A stretch of DNA of 6,458 nucleotides from Nitrospirota bacterium (GTDB lineage: Bacteria; Nitrospirota_A; Leptospirillia; Leptospirillales; Leptospirillaceae): NCBI GenBank assembly GCA_021838585.1, contig JAKCDE010000050.1, positions 1 through 6,458 on the forward strand. The letters run 5' to 3'. The position numbers and the translations under genes were made by a program. Below are positions 1 to 6,457 of this stretch, in pieces (position 1 is the stretch's first letter; each line of letters starts with the position of its first letter). The notes below the pieces were generated by a model that worked only from the letters and a program-made list of their open reading frames with translations, did not search any database and was not told where the DNA came from.

Positions 1-749
1 CGGAGCTCTACCAGAGCTGGCAGCGGGCTCTGGCCGAGGCCGAAATCGCCCATATCACCTTCCTTAGAAAATATCGGGTCTGGAAGGACGACCATCGGGT
101 CATCTCGCTTCAGCGGGTCCAGATGGCCGAGGCCCGCTGGAAGGAGCGGGAAGCCCAGGCCGAATACTTTCACTCTCTTGTCCGCTACAAGACGATCGTG
201 GCTCCCTTTTCCGGCATTGTCACCCACCGCTATGTGGATCCCTGGAACCTCGTCTCCCGGGGAACGGGAGGGACGACTCCCGCCCTTCCCATCATCAAGA
301 TCGAAGATGTCGATGAAATGCGCCTCTATGTCGGGGTTCCCGAACACTTCGTCCGGTTCGTCAAGAGGGGCCTGCCGACCGAACTCCGGGCCCAGGGCCT
401 TCCGGGCCAGGTCTTCACGGCGCGTGTCACGCGATATGCCTTCCGCCTGAATCCGGAAACCCGCACGATGCGGACCGAGATCGATGTCGATAACCCCGAT
501 CATCTCCTTCAGCCGGGCATGTTTGTCGATGCTCGCATCCGTCTCCATGTCTATCCCCATGTTCTCTCCGTCCACCATATGGCGGTCATCGAGGAACGCC
601 ACGGAAACTTCGTCTATGTCCTCCGGCAGGGGAAGAAGGTCAAGCTTCCGGTGGTGGTCGGTATCCGGAACGGGGATTATAACGAAATACTCCAAGGGCT
701 TGACGAGACGGAAACGGTACTTGTGAAGCTGCATAAGACAATTTTCTGA
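1..749 (+). CDS. RND efflux periplasmic adaptor subunit (MFP1), 5'-truncated by window edge
   Basis: This is the adaptor that would bridge the RND permease and an outer-membrane channel in the periplasm. The reading frame is open from base 3, so the start lies outside the window; the internal ATG at 123 is not the real start, because residues encoded from base 3 align without gaps to the second adaptor (5225-6457), both beginning E-L-Y-Q. The 248 visible residues cover the alpha-hairpin (about 1-60), the second half of the lipoyl-like domain (YKTIVAPFSG, THRYVDP, about 61-84), the beta-barrel (with RTMRTEIDVDNP) and a membrane-proximal domain. Upstream lipoyl half and membrane anchor are not visible. 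It ends at TGA 747-749, about 20-30 residues earlier than the paralogue, with an AT-richer tail (LHKTIF). The permease gene follows after 49 bases, so one operon is likely. Family assignment is firm; the exported substrate is unknown. Confidence 0.94.
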   Translation, partial: ELYQSWQRALAEAEIAHITFLRKYRVWKDDHRVISLQRVQMAEARWKEREAQAEYFHSLVRYKTIVAPFSGIVTHRYVDPWNLVSRGTGGTTPALPIIKIEDVDEMRLYVGVPEHFVRFVKRGLPTELRAQGLPGQVFTARVTRYAFRLNPETRTMRTEIDVDNPDHLLQPGMFVDARIRLHVYPHVLSVHHMAVIEERHGNFVYVLRQGKKVKLPVVVGIRNGDYNEILQGLDETETVLVKLHKTIF

Positions 750-786
750 ATCGAAAGATCAAGATCATCCCGTTTGGGCGGAAAAA

Positions 787-794
787 GGGAGAGG
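787..794 (+). promoter_or_regulatory. Ribosome binding site of the RND permease gene
   Basis: GGGAGAGG lies 4 bases before ATG 799, with its GGGAG core 7 bases before it. In this frame the preceding stop is TGA 724-726 and no start codon lies between it and 799. The next in-frame ATG (814) has no Shine-Dalgarno match, so 799 is the supported start. Confidence 0.8.
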
Positions 795-798
795 TTTC

Positions 799-3700
799 AT
801 GTTTCTAGTCAAAATGTCGCTCAAGAGCCCCTATTCGATTGTCGCGATGGCCCTGGCCATCATCCTTCTGGGAGCCCAGAGCCTCTCCTCCATGAATGTT
901 TCCATTCTTCCAAGGATTCCCCTGCCGGAGGTCGAAGTCCTGACCATCTTCCCGGGGATGAATGTCTACAATACCGAAATGGAAATTACCGAGCAGATGG
1001 AGCGCATCATTCTTCAGGCCCCCTTTATCCGCTCGATCAAATCGAACAGCCTGGTCGGCATCAGCCTGATCCAGGTTCGCTTCAAGTCGACCTATTCCCT
1101 GTCAGCTGCCGTTTCGATGGTGACGGCACTCGTCTATTCCTCCATGAAATATTTGCCGCCGGGAATTTTCCCTCCCATCATCATTCCGTTCGGGATTGCG
1201 GCCATTCCCATCGCCGACCTGGTCCTTTCCTCGAAAGAGCTCACCCAGATGCAGATGTACGACATCGGATATTACAATGTCCGGTCACAGATGGGGACTG
1301 TTCCAGGAGTGGCGGCTCCCCCCGTCTTCGGGGGGCTTTCGCGCCAGACCCAGATCTATGTGAACAATACCGCCCTTTTGTCCCGCGGCCTCACGATCTG
1401 GGATGTGGCCGATGCGTTGAACCGCCAGAACATCATCTGGCCGGCCGGATATGCCAAGATAGGAACCCAAAACTATAACGTCTTCGTGAACGCCCTTCTG
1501 GGGAAGGTCAAGACGATCAACGACGTTCCGATCAAGGTCGAGCACGGGCAACCCGTCTATATCAAGGATGTCGGTGTCGCGAAGGACTCTTACCGCATCC
1601 AGACCAATCCGGTCCTGATCGATGGGAGAAAGTCGGTCTACATCCCCGTGCTCAAGCAGGCCGGAGCCAACACCATCAAGGTAATCGATGCCACAAGAGT
1701 GGCTATAAAATCATTTTACGGAATTCCAAAGAGCCTCAACATTTCCCTGATCTTCGACCAGTCGGTCTATATCCGGGATTCGGTGGCCTCCCTCGAACGG
1801 GAAGGACTCGTCGGGATCCTGCTGACCGCGGCCATGATCCTGATCTTTCTGGGGAATATCCGCTCAACCTTCATCATCACCACCTCCATTCCGCTCTCAC
1901 TTCTGGTGGGGTTCGTCATGCTGAACGCCACCGGCCAGACGATCAACATCATGACCCTGGGAGGGCTGGCGCTGGCCATCGGTCGGCTGGTCGACGACGC
2001 CATCGTCGTTCTCGAGAACACCAACCGCCACCTCGAAATGGGAAAAGCGCCCGCCCAAGCGGCCCTGGACGGAGCCGGAGAGGTCGCCATGCCGGTGATG
2101 GCCTCGACGATCGCCACCATGATCGTCTTCTCCCCCGTCCTCTTTCTCCTGGGCAAGGGGAAGTACCTCTTCACCCCGCTCGCCGCGGCCGTCGCCTATT
2201 CCATGATGGCCTCCTACTTCGTCTCGATGACACTGGTTCCGGTCCTTTCGTCGTGGTTCTTGAAACCCGAGTCCGCCTACAAAAACAGCCGGTCGCTCTT
2301 TCGCCGGGGGGTCAACCGGTTCAACGACATTTTCGACCGGTTCAGAAATCTCTACCGCAACTATCTGAAGATCGCCCTCCGCCACAGAGCCCCGGTCTCG
2401 ATCCTCATCTTCCTGGCCTTTATCGGCTCCTTCTTTCTGTTTGCCCGGATCGGATCGGAGTACTTTCCGCCCGACGACACCGGAGCCTTCATCATCCAGA
2501 TGCGTCTTCCCGACGGCTCGCGCCAGGAGCTGACGCTGGCCGTCGCGACCAAGGTGGATGCGGCGATCCGGCGGATCATCCCTCCCAAGGACATCGAGCA
2601 CATTGTCGCCAATGTGGGAGTTCGTATCGGATGGGATGCCATGTACACGACCAATCTCTGGACACACATGGCGTTCATTCTCATCCAGCTCAATCCTTCC
2701 AACGAGCGGAAGAGGTCGATGTGGGACTTCGAGCGCGAGCTCAGGCCCTACCTGGCCTCCCATTTTCCCAATGTCGAATTTGATTTCGAGTCCTCCTCGA
2801 TCATCACCCAGATCCTGGCAGGCTCCGGCGAGGCGCCGATCGACATTCAGATCCTGGGACCGTCGTACCGGAAGCTGGGACGGATCGCCCACGACATTGC
2901 CAATCAGATCCGCACCTATCCCGGAACGACGGACGTGCGTGTCAAGCAGAACTTCCATTATCCGGCCTATATGGTGGATGTGGACCGGAACAAGGCCCAG
3001 TTTTTGGGAGTCTCCGAAGTCGATGCGGAACGGAGCATCATTACAAGTCTTGTGACGGACATGGCGATCGGAGAAAACTTCTGGGTCGACCAGACCACGG
3101 GAAATCCCTACTTTCTGACGGCCCAGTATCCCGAGGACAAGGTCAATTCCATGGATGCCCTCTCCAATATCCTGCTCCGCCGCTACACGGGGCCGGATTT
3201 TTCGGAATCGGGGGCGAAGAATCCTCCGATCTACCTTCGCGATATTGCCGACTTCCACAGAATGACCGCCCCTCCGGCCATCTTCCATTACAATGTCGAG
3301 CGCGTGGTCGATGTTCTGGTGAATGTGACCCACGCTCCGGGGGTCTCCCTGGGCGGGGTGGGAGACCGGATTGACCGTTATCTGGCCCACTACAAATTTC
3401 CACATGGGTACACCTGGCGCGAATCGGGAATGCTGGCCTCGATGCACCGCTCCTTCGGTTCGATGGGCCTGGCGGTCCTTCTGGCCATGGCCCTGGTCTA
3501 TCTGGCCCTGGTGGCCCAGTTTCAAAGCTTCCTCGACCCCTTCATCATCATGATGTCGGTTCCCTTTGGTCTCATCGGGGTCTTCGCTATGCTCTATGCC
3601 ACGGGAACCGGGATCAACGTGGAGTCCCTGATCGGGGTCATCATGGATATCGGAATCGGAGTCTCGAACTCGGTGCTTTTAGTCGAGTTCGCGATCCGCC

Positions 3701-3975
3701 TCCGGGAGCAGGGGGCGCCCCTTTACCGGGCGGTGGTCGAGGCGGGAGCCACCCGCCTTCGTCCGATCCTCATGACGGCGATCGGAACGATCCTCGCCAT
3801 GATCCCGACGGCGGTCGGGATGGGGGTCGGCTCCAGCGCCGAGGAACCCCTGGCCCGGGCCGTGATCGGAGGCCTCATGGTGATGACGGTCCTGACGCTC
3901 GTCCAGGTTCCCATCTTCTTCGTCATTCTCCACACCTGGGAGGAAAAGTGGAAGGCCCGGAGAGCGGCGAGATAG
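799..3975 (+). CDS. RND family efflux permease, HAE1-like inner-membrane transporter
   Basis: This is a proton-driven export pump subunit that would work as a trimer in the inner membrane with the upstream adaptor and a TolC-like channel. At 1058 residues it has full family length. One membrane segment near residues 12-30 is followed by a large periplasmic loop (about 31-335, with PEVEVLTIFPG and a P-P-V-F-G-G turn), TM2-TM6 (about 337-486), TM7 (about 532-550), a second loop (about 551-883) and TM8-TM12 (about 884-1046). TM4 carries the proton-relay pair D399-D400 in GRLVDDAIVVLEN, matching AcrB D407/D408. R986 and T993 in RLRPILMT match AcrB R971 and T978. The position of AcrB K940 is serine (S956, in GVSNSVLLVEF). 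Sequence style (GANTI, RHLEMGK, TLVPVLSSW) resembles a non-AcrB HAE1-like branch. The substrate cannot be told. An AT-rich patch lies at 1681-1740. Confidence 0.97.
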   Translation: MFLVKMSLKSPYSIVAMALAIILLGAQSLSSMNVSILPRIPLPEVEVLTIFPGMNVYNTEMEITEQMERIILQAPFIRSIKSNSLVGISLIQVRFKSTYSLSAAVSMVTALVYSSMKYLPPGIFPPIIIPFGIAAIPIADLVLSSKELTQMQMYDIGYYNVRSQMGTVPGVAAPPVFGGLSRQTQIYVNNTALLSRGLTIWDVADALNRQNIIWPAGYAKIGTQNYNVFVNALLGKVKTINDVPIKVEHGQPVYIKDVGVAKDSYRIQTNPVLIDGRKSVYIPVLKQAGANTIKVIDATRVAIKSFYGIPKSLNISLIFDQSVYIRDSVASLEREGLVGILLTAAMILIFLGNIRSTFIITTSIPLSLLVGFVMLNATGQTINIMTLGGLALAIGRLVDDAIVVLENTNRHLEMGKAPAQAALDGAGEVAMPVMASTIATMIVFSPVLFLLGKGKYLFTPLAAAVAYSMMASYFVSMTLVPVLSSWFLKPESAYKNSRSLFRRGVNRFNDIFDRFRNLYRNYLKIALRHRAPVSILIFLAFIGSFFLFARIGSEYFPPDDTGAFIIQMRLPDGSRQELTLAVATKVDAAIRRIIPPKDIEHIVANVGVRIGWDAMYTTNLWTHMAFILIQLNPSNERKRSMWDFERELRPYLASHFPNVEFDFESSSIITQILAGSGEAPIDIQILGPSYRKLGRIAHDIANQIRTYPGTTDVRVKQNFHYPAYMVDVDRNKAQFLGVSEVDAERSIITSLVTDMAIGENFWVDQTTGNPYFLTAQYPEDKVNSMDALSNILLRRYTGPDFSESGAKNPPIYLRDIADFHRMTAPPAIFHYNVERVVDVLVNVTHAPGVSLGGVGDRIDRYLAHYKFPHGYTWRESGMLASMHRSFGSMGLAVLLAMALVYLALVAQFQSFLDPFIIMMSVPFGLIGVFAMLYATGTGINVESLIGVIMDIGIGVSNSVLLVEFAIRLREQGAPLYRAVVEAGATRLRPILMTAIGTILAMIPTAVGMGVGSSAEEPLARAVIGGLMVMTVLTLVQVPIFFVILHTWEEKWKARRAAR

Positions 3976-3980
3976 AAAAC

Positions 3981-4006
3981 GGGGGGGAATTTTTGGGGGA
4001 AACGGG
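3981..4006 (+). other. Putative G-quadruplex motif just after the permease stop codon
   Basis: Four G-runs fit the G3+N1-7 pattern: the seven-G run at 3981-3987 supplies two runs with a one-base loop, then a 7-base AT-rich loop (3988-3994), the run at 3995-3999, and GGG at 4004-4006. It begins 5 bases after the permease stop and would lie in the 3' untranslated part of that mRNA. Folding is inferred from pattern only. Confidence 0.35.
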
Positions 4007-4024
4007 AACCGGCTCCCATTCCCG
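4003..4024. terminator. Weak hairpin between convergent genes, possible bidirectional terminator
   Basis: CGGGAA (4003-4008) can pair with TTCCCG (4019-4024) around a 10-base loop. It sits in the 81-base gap between the convergent 3' ends of the permease and ygfZ, where transcription from both sides should end. No clear U-tract follows on either strand; the five T's at 3990-3994 precede it on the plus strand. It is therefore not a textbook intrinsic terminator. Confidence 0.25.
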
Positions 4025-4033
4025 GGAACCGGC
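4003..4033. repeat. 11-base direct repeat, two copies at 20-base spacing
   Basis: CGGGAACCGGC occurs exactly at 4003-4013 and 4023-4033. The second copy overlaps the 10-base palindrome TTCCCGGGAA (4019-4028). The spacing is close to two helical turns. It may be chance in G/C-rich intergenic DNA. Confidence 0.45.
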
Positions 4034-4056
4034 GAGGATCGGCGAAAGGGAGGGTG

Positions 4057-5070
4057 TCAGTCGGGGGAGACGAAGGGAAAGTCGGCCACGTCGAAGGACT
4101 GGCCCTCTCCGTCGACCAGGACCGTCCCCGGCTCCCAGTGGCCGCGTTTCACATACCCCAGCCCCACGAAGGCCCCGGCGGCCCGGGAAAATGCGAGCGA
4201 TGTGGCGGTCCCGGCCTCGGAACCGTCAAGGGCCGAAAAAAGGGGCCGGGGGCAGGCGGTCCCGGCGAGGGTCGGGTTTTTCGACCGAAGGCCTGCGAGC
4301 TTCCGGGAGAGCTGGCCCTGGAACTTGAGCCGCGTGACCGGCTCCTGCCCCACGTAGCAGCCCTTGTTGTAGGAGACGGCGACGGCGTCGAGGCCGGCCT
4401 CGGCCGGAAAATGGCCTTCGTTCAGCTCGAATGGGGGAAGGGGAATGCCGCATTCGAGCCGGAAGACCTCCATCTCCCCGGGGCCAAGAACCAGGCCGCC
4501 GGACGAAAGCACCCTGTTCTCGAGAACCCGGACGGTTTTTTCGAAGGAGTCCCGGGGAATCCAGAGATCGATCCAGGGTCCGGCCTCCCGTTCGAAGGCG
4601 AACCGGTGGGGATGGAGAAAGGCGAATCCGCCTCCCGCGAGGGTCCGCAGACCGTCCTCGGCCGGATCGGTCGAAAAGAGAGGGGTCGCGAGCGCCGGGG
4701 CCTCACGGCCGACCAGGGTCAGACTACGGAATTCTTCCGTCAGGGACCGGATCGTGGCCTTCGTCCGGAAAAACAGGTATTTTTTGAGATGGGCCACGAA
4801 GTCCTCCTCTTTTCCCGCGGAGGGAGAAAGAAGGATGTCTTCGGGCCGGGCGGCGATCCAGGCGTCGAAGAGAATGCGGGCCTTGGGATTCAGAAAGAAT
4901 CCGTAACGAATGGATCCGGCGGGCTGGGTCGCCACGTCCTGGCAGATGAGCCCCTGGAGAAAGGTCACGCGGTCCTCTCCGGAGACGGAGAGAAGAGGGC
5001 GGGGAGAGTCGGGAACGAAGAGTCCGGCGTGCGTGTGGGCCGGACGGGTATCGACAGGCTGAGTGGTCAT
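4057..5070 (-). CDS. ygfZ: YgfZ/GcvT-domain folate-binding protein (Fe-S cluster maintenance)
   Basis: YgfZ-family proteins are cytoplasmic, bind folate and support the making or repair of some iron-sulfur enzymes; in E. coli this includes the tRNA thiolation enzyme MiaB. The 337-residue product is close to the E. coli length. The diagnostic signature is NKGCYVGQE, about residues 235-243, with the family's conserved cysteine at 238, preceded by a P-x-E-x-x-L-D-A-V stretch (222-230). The N-terminal GcvT-like fold is suggested by VSGEDRVTFLQGLICQD (about 29-45). The C-terminal part has the small barrel pattern (VGLGYVKRG, PGTVLVDG). There is no signal peptide or membrane segment. The ATG at 5068-5070 has AGGAG 10 bases upstream, and the frame has no other start back to about 5150. 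It converges with the permease and diverges from MFP2, so it forms its own transcription unit. It is not a full GcvT aminomethyltransferase, because of the signature and shorter length. Confidence 0.93.
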   Translation of the reverse strand: MTTQPVDTRPAHTHAGLFVPDSPRPLLSVSGEDRVTFLQGLICQDVATQPAGSIRYGFFLNPKARILFDAWIAARPEDILLSPSAGKEEDFVAHLKKYLFFRTKATIRSLTEEFRSLTLVGREAPALATPLFSTDPAEDGLRTLAGGGFAFLHPHRFAFEREAGPWIDLWIPRDSFEKTVRVLENRVLSSGGLVLGPGEMEVFRLECGIPLPPFELNEGHFPAEAGLDAVAVSYNKGCYVGQEPVTRLKFQGQLSRKLAGLRSKNPTLAGTACPRPLFSALDGSEAGTATSLAFSRAAGAFVGLGYVKRGHWEPGTVLVDGEGQSFDVADFPFVSPD

Positions 5071-5080
5071 GGGCGTATGG

Positions 5081-5085
5081 CTCCT
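5081..5085 (-). promoter_or_regulatory. Ribosome binding site of ygfZ
   Basis: AGGAG on the minus strand ends 10 bases before the ATG at 5070-5068. The spacing is slightly long but usable, and no better start or site is present nearby. Confidence 0.6.
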
Positions 5086-5096
5086 GGATAGGGAGT

Positions 5097-5113
5097 CCCG
5101 GATGCGATCCGGG
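5097..5113 (-). promoter_or_regulatory. Perfect inverted repeat in the ygfZ leader
   Basis: CCCGGAT (5097-5103) and ATCCGGG (5107-5113) form a perfect 7-bp stem with a GCG loop. It lies between the predicted ygfZ promoter (5150-5179) and its ribosome binding site (5081-5085), so it would be in the mRNA leader. It could be an mRNA hairpin or a protein-binding site. No U-tract follows in the minus direction, so it is unlikely to be a terminator. Confidence 0.5.
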
Positions 5114-5149
5114 CGTTGTCGTCTGGTTTCGTGAAATCGTCCTTTGCTG

Positions 5150-5179
5150 ATATTAGGGAGACGAATCGAATGGTGTCAA
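5150..5179 (-). promoter_or_regulatory. Predicted sigma70-type promoter for ygfZ
   Basis: Read on the minus strand, a perfect -35 box TTGACA (5179-5174) is followed by an 18-base spacer and TAATAT (5155-5150), which matches 4 of 6 consensus -10 bases. Transcription would start near 5143, giving a leader of about 70 bases before the ygfZ ATG. The call rests on consensus match and position only. Confidence 0.6.
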
Positions 5180-5211
5180 TGACTGCAAAATATGGAACGG
5201 CGACCGGGGAT

Positions 5212-5217
5212 GGAGGG
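5212..5217 (+). promoter_or_regulatory. Ribosome binding site fixing the MFP2 start
   Basis: GGAGGG lies 7 bases before the ATG at 5225. The in-frame ATGs at 5192 and 5210 have no Shine-Dalgarno match at proper spacing. This supports a 410-residue product rather than the 421 residues from 5192. Confidence 0.8.
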
Positions 5218-5224
5218 TCCGCCG

Positions 5225-6457
5225 ATGAGTGATCCGGAAATCCCTTCCGCGGCGAGCCCGGGGGCCGACCACCCATCCGGAGAGGACCATGAATCGTTCC
5301 GGCCGGAATGGCGCGAGGAAATCGACCTCACCGATGTCCATCTTTCTCCGCTCGCCAGGCGGATCGTTCTGGTCGTCTTCGCCGTCCTGATCGTCGGGCC
5401 GCTCCTTGTCTTTGGCTATTACTTCATCTTTCCTCCGAAACCTCCGGCCCAGCCCCTTCAGACGGTCCAGGTCCTGCCGGTCCGGCTCCGGACGCTCCAC
5501 CACAAGGTGACGATCCCGGCCGGGATCGAGTCCTTCCGCAAGGCCGTCCTGTATGCCCATGTCCCCGGCTATCTCAAGATCCTGAACGTCGACAAGGGGG
5601 ATTATGTGCACCAGGGCCAGGTGCTGGCCTACATCCAGGATCCGGAGCTCTACCAGACCTATCAGCGGTCGATCGCCCGCGTCCGCATCGCCGACCTCAC
5701 CTACCACCGGATCAAGAGGGTCTGGCTCGACCACCCGGCCCTCATTTCGAAGGAGCGGGTCCAGCAGAAGCTGGCCGTCTACCTGAAGGCGGTCGCCGAA
5801 ATGCGCCACGAGGAGGCGCTGATCTCCTACAAGACCATCGCCGCCCCCTTCGACGGCATGATCACCCACCGCTATGTGGATCCCGGAAAGCTGATTTCCG
5901 AGGGGACCAACGCCACCGCGACCGCCCAGCCGATCGTGACGCTCGAGAAGGTCGACACCCTGCGGGCCTACGTCTGGGTCCCGGCCGACGTGGCCCCCCA
6001 GATCCGCCGCGGGCAGAAGGTCGAGGTCCATTTCGCGGGCCTCCCCCATCAGACCTTCTGGGGCCGGGTCACCCGCTACGACTTCGCGGAAAACCAGAGG
6101 ACGCGCACGATGCGGACCGAGGTCGACATGGAGAATCCGGGATTCGTCATCCATCCCGGCATGTACGGAAAGTTCACCTTTTACCTCCAGCGCTACCCCG
6201 ACGCGATCCTGATCCCGGGAATGGCCGTCATGGCCCGTCGGGACAAGCCCTATTCAGTCATGATCGTCAAAGGCGGGAAGGCCCTCGAGGTCCCGGTGAC
6301 GCTGGGCATCGACAACGCCAAGTGGGTCCAGGTCCTCTCGGGCCTGTCGGCAGGCGACCAGCTGGTCATGGCCGGCAAGTGGCATGTCCATTCGGGGGAA
6401 AAGGTCCGGGCCGTGCCGTACAAGCCGGTGCCGTTCCGGCCGGCCCGGCAGCTGTAA
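5225..6457 (+). CDS. RND efflux periplasmic adaptor subunit (MFP2), complete
   Basis: This membrane fusion protein would link an inner-membrane RND permease to an outer-membrane channel. The 410-residue product has a polar, acidic N-terminal tail (about 1-45), then one membrane anchor (about 47-68, RIVLVVFAVLIVGPLLVFG) with no lipobox cysteine, so it is anchored by a helix rather than lipid. Then come the first lipoyl half (about 107-142, HVPGYLKILNVDKGDYVHQGQ), an alpha-hairpin (about 140-200), the second lipoyl half (SYKTIAAPFDG, THRYVDPGKLI, about 201-225), a beta-barrel (about 235-325, RTRTMRTEVDMENP) and a membrane-proximal domain to about 398. It ends in a basic, proline-containing tail. 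The hairpin tip K164-x3-L168-x6-S175 resembles the AcrA R-L-S contact motif. It is paralogous to MFP1. TAA sits at the window end, so a partner permease probably follows outside. No convincing own promoter was seen. Confidence 0.96.
   Translation: MSDPEIPSAASPGADHPSGEDHESFRPEWREEIDLTDVHLSPLARRIVLVVFAVLIVGPLLVFGYYFIFPPKPPAQPLQTVQVLPVRLRTLHHKVTIPAGIESFRKAVLYAHVPGYLKILNVDKGDYVHQGQVLAYIQDPELYQTYQRSIARVRIADLTYHRIKRVWLDHPALISKERVQQKLAVYLKAVAEMRHEEALISYKTIAAPFDGMITHRYVDPGKLISEGTNATATAQPIVTLEKVDTLRAYVWVPADVAPQIRRGQKVEVHFAGLPHQTFWGRVTRYDFAENQRTRTMRTEVDMENPGFVIHPGMYGKFTFYLQRYPDAILIPGMAVMARRDKPYSVMIVKGGKALEVPVTLGIDNAKWVQVLSGLSAGDQLVMAGKWHVHSGEKVRAVPYKPVPFRPARQL

Noticed and set aside
727..801. Frame open from the end of MFP1 into the permease, possibly an adaptor-permease fusion or upstream start
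   Set aside because: The stretch has no ATG, GTG or TTG start in that frame, and ATG 799 has a good ribosome binding site. The MFP1 frame ends cleanly at TGA 747-749.
1897..3525. Long minus-strand open frame (542 codons) opposite the permease gene
   Set aside because: It lies wholly inside a convincing RND permease gene. The translation is rich in G, R, D and H with no recognisable motif, as expected from the antisense of a GC-biased gene.
799..3975. Heavy-metal (CusA/CzcA-type, HME) permease
   Set aside because: TM4 carries an Asp-Asp pair in an HAE1-like context rather than the single-acid HME pattern, and no Cus-like methionine relay was evident. The substrate stays undetermined.
4057..5070. 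GcvT aminomethyltransferase of the glycine cleavage system
   Set aside because: The folds are related, but the K-G-C-Y-x-G-Q-E signature with its cysteine and the length point to YgfZ. No glycine-cleavage neighbours are present.
4054..5091. Plus-strand open frame (345 codons) opposite ygfZ
   Set aside because: The minus strand carries the full YgfZ signature over the same span. The plus-strand product is low-complexity G/R/E-rich and has no family features.
5071..5224. A plus-strand promoter for MFP2
   Set aside because: Candidate boxes (for example GATATT at 5149-5154 or CAAAAT at 5186-5191) lack a matching -35 at proper spacing. The strong elements read in the minus direction.
5153..6154. 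Minus-strand open frame (333 codons) opposite MFP2
   Set aside because: The plus strand encodes a complete adaptor with anchor, lipoyl halves and barrel. The antisense product is D/G/R/L-rich and shows no domain.
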